From: Gymnorhina tibicen
Lineage: Eukaryota; Chordata; Aves; Passeriformes; Artamidae
Length of the DNA: 64,000 nucleotides
Direction of reading: 5' to 3'
NCBI GenBank assembly: GCA_013399875.1
Contig: VXAZ01005694.1
Coordinates: 2,241,441 to 2,305,440, forward strand
Shown: positions 55,401-64,000 of the stretch, one piece after another
Position numbering within the stretch: the first letter of the stretch is position 1
How the letters are laid out: every line of letters begins with the position of its first letter
Made by a program: the position numbers and the translations under genes
Notes under the pieces: model-generated
Databases searched by the model: none
Seen by the model: the letters and a program-made list of their open reading frames with translations, nothing else
Told to the model about the DNA's origin: nothing

Positions 55401-55978
55401 TGTTGTGGTTTAAGCCCAGCTGGAAATTAAGCACCACACAGCCGCTCACCCAACCTCCCTCTCACCCCTCCACCCCGGTGGAATGGGGAGGAGAATCAAA
55501 GTAAAACTTACCGTTTGAGATAAGAACAGTTTAATAATTGAAAATAAAGTTAAATACAATAATAATGGTAAATGACGATGATAATAAAAATAAAAAGGGA
55601 AAAACAAGCAATGCACGATACAGCTGCTCACCAACCACTGATCCATGCCAGACCCCTCTTCCCAAACCCAGACTGGTCCCCCTTCTGGGTAACTCCCCCC
55701 AGTTTATACACTGGGCATGATGTTCTGTGGTGTAGAATGTCCCTTTGGTCGGTTCAGGTCACCTGTCCCAACTATGCTCCCTCCCAGTTTCCTTTGTTCA
55801 CCTCCTCACTGGCAGAGCATGAGGCAAGGAAAAAAGCCCTCGACTTAGGATAAACATAACTTAGCAAAAAACCAAAACATCAGTGTGTTATCAAAACCAT
55901 GCTCATTATGAATTCAAAACACAGCACTCTAGCAGCTACTGAGAAGGAATTAACTCTAGCCTAGCTGAAACCAGAACA
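55401..55978 (-). mobile_element. Solo ERV LTR (ERVL-like), 578 bp
   Basis: The plus strand reads TGTTGTGGTTTAAGCCCAGC ... GCTGAAACCAGAACA. On the minus strand it starts TGTTCTGGTTTCAGCTAGGC and ends in GCTTAAACCACAACA, ends I associate with abundant songbird LTRs. Flanking pentamers ATCTG (55396-55400) and GTCTG (55979-55983) match at four of five bases and are probably the target duplication. An A/T-rich core at about 55530-55610 would hold the polyadenylation region. No internal retroviral genes adjoin it. Confidence 0.85.
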
Positions 55979-58900
55979 GTCTGGCACTCAGCATAAATAC
56001 AAGGAAGGAGACTTCTCGGTGGAAGCAGTGGAGCAAGAACAAGTGGCAGGAGGATCTGCCCCTGACAGAGCCATTTCTCTTCTGTCAGCAGCGCTTTTCA
56101 CAACCCTTGTGGAGATTTCCACCCACTCAGTTATGCTGAGTACTGTCTGTGGACATGCTGTGAAGGGGCAGGATCCTTTGCAGAGGGTGGAGGAAACAGC
56201 AGAGGATAGGAAAACAAATCTTGTTAAAACAATAACAGTAAGGAAAAAAATCTGTCATTTGTGGAAATGATGCAAAACCAGTTTTCTCACTGGCAGCCGC
56301 AGAAGTTGAGACACAGAAATGAATTCTCAATTGCTTTTGTTCCTTAGAGGTACCGTGGTCCCTGTCACTAGCAGGTACATTAGGTGAGCTGACCACAAGC
56401 ATCTTCTGCTACTCCCACACATGGTGGATGTTCTTCATTCCTGGTTCCTTATGCTCTGATGAAAACCACCCATCCATGGTATGGGTGGGCTAAATGACAG
56501 CATCAGGACAAATACTGTCTCCCAAAGTTCTTCATGCCCCCAGGCTGTAGCCTCCATGGACTTCAGCAGGAGTGCAAGGGTTTTGCTGAGATATGTCCCG
56601 TGTGCTGGCTTGAGTGTCAGTTTGCACCACGTTTGGGGGGGTTCAGGGAGCAGAAAAGTACTGTATTACCGCTCGCTTTGTTTCCAGTAGTGAAAGGTTC
56701 ATCACCTGAATCTTTCACGCTAGTAGTCATTTAAAAAAAAAAAAAAGGCAATAACTAGTGGTCACACTACCAATTGAAATACTGTTTTTTTCTTGAGGAT
56801 GTCAGCTTTGAGAGTAAGGATGTAGATCTCACTTCATCTCCCCTCACAGTAATATTAATTATCCTGAGTGGCTAGATCCTGATTCTAGGGAACTTCATCC
56901 CGCAGCAGAGGCTGCAGCAGAAATGATGCTGGGCAGTGCTGCAACACCATCCTGGGTACAGGAGAGAGGTGAAGGAAGGGGAGGGGGTGTGGAGGCACAG
57001 AAGAGGCAATCAGAGCAGAATGGGATGCAGATTGTTGTTATTGTTATTCTGATGGCGTCAGCTCTCAGTGGGATTGATACCATGGTGATACAGAGTTATG
57101 ATACTACCAGAAGTTTGGTACCCAGCACTGGCTCCCAGAAAGCCAAATATCTGGGTCGACTTGTAGTTTCTGAATAAATGCAGCCACAGTTCTGTAAAAG
57201 GGGAACAACAGAGACTTTTTAAGTGCCCCTCTAAAAGAACAAGTGGTATGAACTGGCCTGTCATTCTGCCACTGATCATTACAAACGCTGTCACTTGTTT
57301 GACTTGATGGTGCTTGAGGGGATTTGTAAGCACTTTGAAATGTTCACTATGCATGCAGTGAAAAATTAGGCTCCAGGATTTACAGCCGTGCTCACGGGGA
57401 GCAAGCACCCCCAGTGCCCCCATGGGGAGAATGCCAGTGACAGGGAGCGCTGGGCCCCTTTTCTTCTGGCAGATGAATGGCAGTCCCCAGCCAGAGCAGA
57501 GTAAGGCAAACTGGTGAAATCAAATGTCCAGGAAGATGACACAGGCCTGGCTGCTGTCAGGGAGCGAGGGAGCAGTCAGATGGGATTAGAGAGTTACAGT
57601 CTGGAGGGCTGAGAGAAGAGATGGAGGGGAAGCGCAAGGGCCTCCTTCCTCCCGGTTCAGTCTGTCTTAGCCCAGTGGGAAATCCCAGCATGGGTTTGAG
57701 GGGGAGTCCAGGCTGCTTCCTCTTGCCATTAGAGATGCTACTCCATGCTCCAGGTGAACAGGTGGCCAAATTTAGGAGGGAAACGCAATGTCCTTTGCCC
57801 TGCTCTACCCTCCCCCCTTTCATCCATCCCTCTCCTTCCCCCATGGGCCTGGAAGGGGTGCACAAGGGGTTCAGTGTGCACACAGATTTCTTGGAGGACA
57901 TGTTGGAGCCAAGGCAGGGTCCCCTTGTGTGAGCTGAGTTGGTGGGGTCTCTTTGGTGGGAAGCCACATGGGCAACCCTGGTTTGACTATACCTGTTTCT
58001 TGGAATGAATACTATCTACCTGCTTTATTGTGCTTTGGCACTTCAAAGCACTATGCAAACATTAAGTAATGCCTGGATGATTAATTATAATTAATTAGAA
58101 GGCAGCTATTCTCCTGGGATGTCAGTCCAGCACCTTTCAAGCGCACTAACTGCGTTGGAAATGAGAAATAAGGAATGGTGATGGCATTCTCCCCAAGCCA
58201 TGTCCTGCCCCAGATAGCACTGTCATCTGCTCCCTCCCGTGAGTCAGTAGCCTGGGGCTTTCTGATCCTCAGGCTGCAAGGCAGAAATCACATGGAGTTG
58301 CTGACAGAAGCTTTTAGTGATTTAAAGCCCCAGTGAAACCACTGGAATCTGTGCAGGAGTTCAGCTGTCACTTTGGGCTGTGGATGACGTCTCTTTCATT
58401 GCCTGACCTTCTTGCTGTTCAACTTCTGTGGCTGTCAGCTGGCTGCCAGTCCCAACAGGGACAGGTAGGGTGAGGTTCCCTGCCACGGTTGCCATGTGTC
58501 AGGGATGGGAAACAGACAATGGGGCATGCACATGGTGCCCAATAAAAATAATCCAAATGGGCACTTGGGAGATGGGGGTTTATTTGATACAGCACTTCTC
58601 TGTTTATATTGGAAGTTGCTGTTCTTACCAGCAGTTATTGGACCACAGTGAAATCGTTATCCCATGACACCAGCAATTCATGCAGATGTATTTGGGGAGA
58701 GCCCTAGGCAAGCTCAAACTAGGGGCAGAGAAGAGAAATGTTGTCTGTTTTAAAAGACAGAGTTTTGGGACACTGTGTTATCAAGACCAGTATTTTCGGA
58801 AGAGCTCTGTACTCACCGCAGGAGCAGATTTAAAAAATTTTTTTTTTTTTCCAAAGAATTTGAAATCAATCAGTCTGAAAAGTAGGTAATGGGGAGTAAT

Positions 58901-60930
58901 TTTGCCGTTTTACCTCTGGTTAAAATCCAGCCTCTATCAGTCTGATGGAAGCTCTTCATTTGAAAAGCAATTCCTGCCCAGCTTGATGTCTCTCCGTCTC
59001 TTCCTTGGTCTCCAGTTTTGGCTACCTGCTGTCTGCTACCAGCAAGCAGGAACAGGAGGTGCAGGTGGCTTTTTCAGCAGGACTGTTGCTGTGGCATCTT
59101 TTCAAGCTAATCTACACACAATTCTGTATTCCTACAGTTTTGTTGCTGAGATGGATAAAACATTTCAACCTTCTCTGTGGAAAGTGACAGTAGCATCAGT
59201 AGAAGCTGTTAAAATGCACGGAAATAAGCTCTAATAGCATAAGCACATTTTCCATAGAAATAGCTGCATATAAACTGGAGAATTAAAATTATTTCACTAG
59301 GCTGCTTCAGAAAGCAGCATTAAGATACCCATATAAAATATGAGGGTGGCTGATCTCTTGAGTGCATGCTGCAGTATTCAGAAGGAATGCTGTCCCTCTT
59401 TTCATGCTGAAGGTTGTGCCAAAGTCGTCTCAGTGCAGAGACTTCCATGAGTTCCGGAGGCATCACCAGGTGCCCTTATGGAAATCATGGTCCCCCTGGC
59501 ATGCAGTGGTAGGATGGATAAAAAGAAGGAAGACAACTTGTTTTCAGCCCATCACCTGCTGTGTCTGATCTCTGCCTGATGCCAGCCCCTTCTGGCAGTC
59601 CCCGAAGCCCGAGCAGTTTCTCACGCATCCATTTGATCTGACAAAATCAGAGACATCTGAACGGGCCGTGCCCTGGAACTGAGCCATGGAAAGTGCTGGG
59701 GGCACTCGTAAGGCAGAAATGCTGCTGATTTTAGTGCTGGCAGCAGCTGTGCCATCTCCACCTCTCAGGACGTCTGTCTGGGGGCTGTTACCAGTGGGTA
59801 CACGTTTGGCTGGCCTAAGGGTTGAGCCAGCACTCCGACATCACAGTGTATCCCCATGGCATGGGGCCGTTAGTGTGCCAAAACCAGTGTCTCTTGCACC
59901 CTCCATCCACCCAGCTGCCTGCCTGCCACCCACTGCATTCTACTTACACACTGAGCCCTGGGGGCACCTGTAAGCACACAGGCTGCTTTTTGGGGTGTTC
60001 CTGGGGCCCACACAAGCTGTTCTATGAGCCAGACAAAAGTGAGGTGGTTTTGCATTATGTTGCACCAGCTCTGGTCTTAAAAACTTTGCCTTTCATCAAG
60101 GTTTGGCATCAGTGCTGGGGCCACATGGTTCCCTTTTCAGAGCTGATTATCCTCCAGCCGGGTCAGTGAACAGGCAGAGAGAGCAACATCTGCCTGCAGA
60201 ACTCCATATAGACATCTGTGTGCATAGACAGTAACTGGGGACAAGAGGGACAAATAAGTGTATTTTGACCTCAAAAGAATGCTAAAAATAGTCATGTGAG
60301 GCATCTTTCATAGCATTCTGCTCACCCTGGCTGGACCTTAGCAGTTTCTTTTTCTTCCGTGGTGTATGTGCTGTCAGCATAGGCTGTAAGATCTTCAGCA
60401 CGGGGACCGTGCCTCCTCCCTGTGTGTGCAGACATTGTCTTTTGCCTTGGGGTGAATACTTGTCTGGGGAAAAAATCGAAGACAATAGCCAATTCTGTAG
60501 AGTGAATATTCCTTTGTAGGCTCTGCTGAGTGCCTGACTTTGTACACTGCACCACTTTTCCCCACCAGGGAAAAAGCACTAAGGGAGTGAGCCCTGCCTT
60601 GCTCAGCCCATGCAGGCACTGCTTCACCCAGCACAGATCCTGTGGGTAGGCTCCTGTGCCCAGGCCCTGCCCTCACCAGCCCTGTCAGGGAATTTTCTCA
60701 ATGGGACCCCAACAAGAAATTGTGAGCAATGAGTTTTCCCGTTTGGGGTCGGGTGAGGCATCTCTGCAGGACATGCTCAGCCCCGGAGCCTGTTCAGCTC
60801 CAGCCCAGGACCCCGTTCTTGCCTGTGCATAGCAGAAATCCTGCTGCCTAAGGTTATCCATCACCGCCACCTCTACCGCTCCTCTGATTGCCGTGGTTGT
60901 CGCTCTTGAAGCGAAAAGAGCCCTTGACAC

Positions 60931-61100
60931 TGACTCAGGAGAGACTTGCATATAGCTGCATTTTTTAGATTGGCACCCAGCGCCTTTGCCATGTTCCCTT
61001 TGCTTGCAAATTATTTGATATCATTTTAATTCTGAGCCGAATTAGAGCAGTGCATGGGTTGCCATAGCAACCATTTCCTTGTGCCTTTTGGTCTGACTCA
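60931..61100. promoter_or_regulatory. Candidate regulatory cluster: RFX X-box and two TGACTCA sites
   Basis: GTTGCCATAGCAAC at 61058-61071 fits the X-box consensus GTNRCC-N0-3-RGYAAC perfectly. TGACTCA (AP-1, or MARE/NRL half-site) occurs at 60931-60937 and 61094-61100. An A/T stretch with ATTA/TAAT cores lies between them. These are sequence matches only. Function is inferred. Confidence 0.35.
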
Positions 61101-64000
61101 TTGCAGACAATTACTCTTGCACTCCAGGATTCACAGATGTGATAGGAGAAGAATCATGTGCTGGGCTTTCAACTTTTTTTTGCTTTTAATTTCCTTCCCA
61201 GCCTCTCTTCCATTAACTCCTGCCTACCCAGCATCAGCAGGGCCCTGTACCCCTGGGCAGGGGCGCTCGTGGGAGCGCGCCGGATGTGCGGATAAACGAT
61301 GTGCGAGGTGATTTGTGCACACACGTGTGTGTATCTGCATGCATAAACAGCTCCTCTGAGGCGTGCCTGACATCCCTGGGATCCCTGTCTGCACATCTCG
61401 CTGGGGACGTGCACAGACACTCAGAATCAGAGAGCAATTTGCACTTACTCCTGCCTGTGGTGTTTTCCAGGTGGGTACAGGACTGATCCCTCTGGCCATG
61501 GAGTTTTACCCAGTGTGCAGGGGCTGTCCATAAGCACTGGGTACTTAGGGGGACTGACAAAGTGCGAGGGTCATGAATGGTGCAGGACTTTCCACTTGGA
61601 GCTGGGTGAAGATCCACAGGCTGCCAAGCAAGCGGCACTGACACCCCTGACACCACCTAAATCTCTGTATGAGTGCAAGGCTGGTACATTACCCTGCTCA
61701 CACCTATCCCCACAGTGCCCCATGTCTTTTATCTGAAGTACCTGGAGGAAAGTGCTTTGTCTGTAGCCTTAGCACAGGTACAGCTGATGTCCTGAGCTGC
61801 ATTAGCACCTGCAGTTCAGCAGAGGAACAAAGCCACGTGAGAAGATGCTGAAAAGGATCACATCAGCAGTCTGTAGACGTAAGGATGAAGGTGGTAAATG
61901 TCACAGCAGAGGAGGTTATAGGAAATGTCTTGTAAGATGGTTTAGGTTAAATTCAGCCAAGGCAGAAGCAGACAAGTTTTGCAGGGTGAGAACCACAGAA
62001 ACTTAGCAGATCTGAGTACAGCTCCAGCCTCCTCCTAAGACACATTCTTTTAACCACCAAACTCAGCCTGAATTCTTTTTCTCCTGCCCTACCTATCACC
62101 TAAGGCACAAATCTCCCCATCATAAGGCTGTGTAATGGGACTCTGCCATCCCTTTCCCTTCACAAGACCTTTTTCTTCTCTTCCTTTCTCTCACTGGGAT
62201 ACAGAAACCCCACTCATGGGTTCACAGATAATTCCGGTTAGATGGCACCTCTACACTCTGCTGCCCAGAGTGTGTGCAGGGTGTTCTGCTGCTGGCTCCT
62301 GGCACTGCTTTCACAGGCAGCAGTGCAAAGTCTGGAGTGTGGGGAGGGAGCAGTTGAGCTTTTGGGGACAGTGTGAAGCCCCCATTTCTGTGAGGATCCT
62401 GATTCTCTCGCCCTCCATCTGTCTGCCACGACAAGCAACTGCTTAAGCTGGCTCTGCAGAGAGACTATGTGGAATGGAAAAAAGAGAGACAGCAAAGAAG
62501 GCTGCCCTGCCTAGCCCTGCCCTCCCTTAGAGGTCAGAATGATAGGGAGAAAGTGAGGATTGCTTACATATCAAGCTGAGTTAGACCTTGCAAAGGAGGT
62601 TAAAACAAACAGCATGATAGTCTTCAGCTATTTGGGAAAAAAAGAAGAAAGAACAAGTAGGCCCACTTCTGGTCGATAAGAGTGAAGCTGGGATCAAGGA
62701 GTCTCTAGTCTGAGCTAAAACCAAAGAAAATGCTGTGCCCAAGTTATTGATAAGGACAGAAATATCACCCTTGGGGAAAGAAGCTGACTACTGCGAATAA
62801 GCAGCTCAGGCTGATTAGTGCACTCACAGTGCTGGGCCTGGGTGCTCTCTGGCCCTGGGACAGATGGCACGTGGAAACACAATTAGAGCAAAGGACTTTT
62901 TTCAGCTCTGCACCCAGTGGTGACTCCATGCAGTCTGGAAAAGTGAAAATTCAGCAGTTAGGATTAAGGAAGGACGAGAAAGAAGTTTGTCAGTCTCAGA
63001 CTTCTAAGTGTGACCTCTGCAATGTTTGTAGCACTTTAGAGGAGACCTCCAAGGAAAGTATAATTGCTACCAAGCAGTTAGGGGAAAAGGAGGTCAGGCT
63101 ACATGAGTTTATCAGTGCTGGATAACACCAGGCCAAGCCAACAGCTTTCTTTCAGATGATTGTTTTCCTGGAAGGCAAAAGAAATTTCAAAGCTCTCATC
63201 TCTGTATTTCAGTAAGGCATTGATACATGCCACGTAAGAAATTAGTTAGACTGGAGAAGATCAAGCGAGGCACAGCGGTTGTAAGGGGCGGGGAGGGAGA
63301 AGACAATTTGGGAAGACAGCAGCAGCAAGATCACCCATCAAAGTCTAGCAAAAGGTTACTTGTTACACTCCCCATGGTCACCCATGGGATTAGCCTTTGC
63401 TAATATTAACCTGAGACCCTGACTCAGCTGTGGAGAGTGAGGGAGTATCCTAATGATTCAACACTAGAAGGCATTGCTAGTACAGGGAAGGACCAGGATA
63501 TTGTAGAGAAAGCCTTATTTGACCTTGGCAGGAGTACCAGAAACAGAATGAATTTCAGTAGTACGACAGACAAGGTCATATGCTTGACAACTAATAATAG
63601 AAATCTTCTGTAAGCTGGGAACTCTGAGAGATCTGGCAGAGAGCACAGCAAGCAGGACTAGAGGCAGTCTTTGTGTTCTGGGAACTGTTGAGCCAATTTT
63701 GCCAAGTCTCAGTGAGGATCCTCAGTGTGGATCATCAGTATAAGCTGTCTTGCTCCCTGATGCCCACATAAAATTCAGGGAACCCTTGTCATCTGCCAAG
63801 ATCTGTCCTGAGAACCTTGCTGAACGGCAGCTGGATAGACTCAGTGGTAAACATATCCTGAGAAAGCCCAGGAAAAAAATGCTGGGATCTTCTGTATTAG
63901 GTGGTGGTGGGATGCTGGTGAGTCGCAGTGTGATGCAATACTGTGCTAGTACTTAGGGAGGTGTTCCCAGTGGGAAAATACATTGATGCTCCTACCCAAA

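Larger units (their letters stand above)
53894..64000 (+). other. Intron 26 of CACNA2D4 (continues beyond window)
   Basis: At least 10.1 kb without a CACNA2D4 exon. It holds a solo LTR (55401-55978), short A or T runs (55309-55320, 56732-56745, 58839-58850) and a motif cluster at 60931-61100. Both strands were read for leucine-rich-repeat coding sequence of a nested LRTM2-type gene and none was seen. Remaining open frames are short and without family character. Confidence 0.65.

Noticed and set aside
59686..60169. Open frames with a hydrophobic start in intron 26, considered as a nested gene
   Set aside because: No repeat, transmembrane or LRR pattern beyond a short leucine stretch. The frames overlap and are composition-driven.

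Overview
The window is vertebrate nuclear DNA, almost certainly avian. The evidence is its exon-intron architecture, several CR1 LINE fragments with the bird/reptile-type octamer 3' end, and two solo endogenous-retrovirus LTRs whose ends (TGTCCTGGGTT... and TGTTCTGGTTTCAGCTAGG... on the minus strand) resemble those I associate with songbirds and other Neoaves. No prokaryotic features, rRNA, tRNA or CRISPR arrays were seen.

One gene spans the window on the plus strand: CACNA2D4, the alpha2delta-4 auxiliary subunit of voltage-gated calcium channels. I resolved 25 consecutive coding exons between 2195 and 53893. All have AG acceptors and GT donors, and codon phase closes at every junction, giving one open frame of about 774 codons (2324 nt). 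The order is N-terminal helix and VWA_N region (exons 2-6), VWA domain with a DxSxS metal site (exons 7-12), Cache-like and VGCC_alpha2 region (exons 13-26). Exon numbers follow the mammalian gene, taking the first resolved exon as exon 2. The signal-peptide exon is not visible and should lie left of the window. The remaining C-terminal exons, including the GPI-anchor region, should lie right of 64000.

The rest is intron. Intron 1 holds a solo LTR with a perfect 5-bp target duplication. Intron 2 carries a short minisatellite and an inverted TGACC/GGTCA pair. Intron 10 (6.7 kb) has a CR1 tail and a possible degenerate retrocopy on the minus strand. Intron 14 is largely an ancient CR1. Introns 17, 18, 22, 24 and 25 hold younger CR1 fragments. 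Intron 24 ends in a CpG-rich block that abuts exon 25. Intron 26 runs at least 10.1 kb to the window end, with a second solo LTR and a cluster of candidate regulatory motifs (RFX X-box plus two TGACTCA sites). LRTM2, which I recall as nested antisense inside mammalian CACNA2D4, was not found here.

No previously undescribed biological system was recognised. The points most worth checking are the exon 14 splice donor buried in a (GTGA)4 repeat, the intron 24 CpG block, the X-box cluster in intron 26, and the residue state of the VWA metal site.
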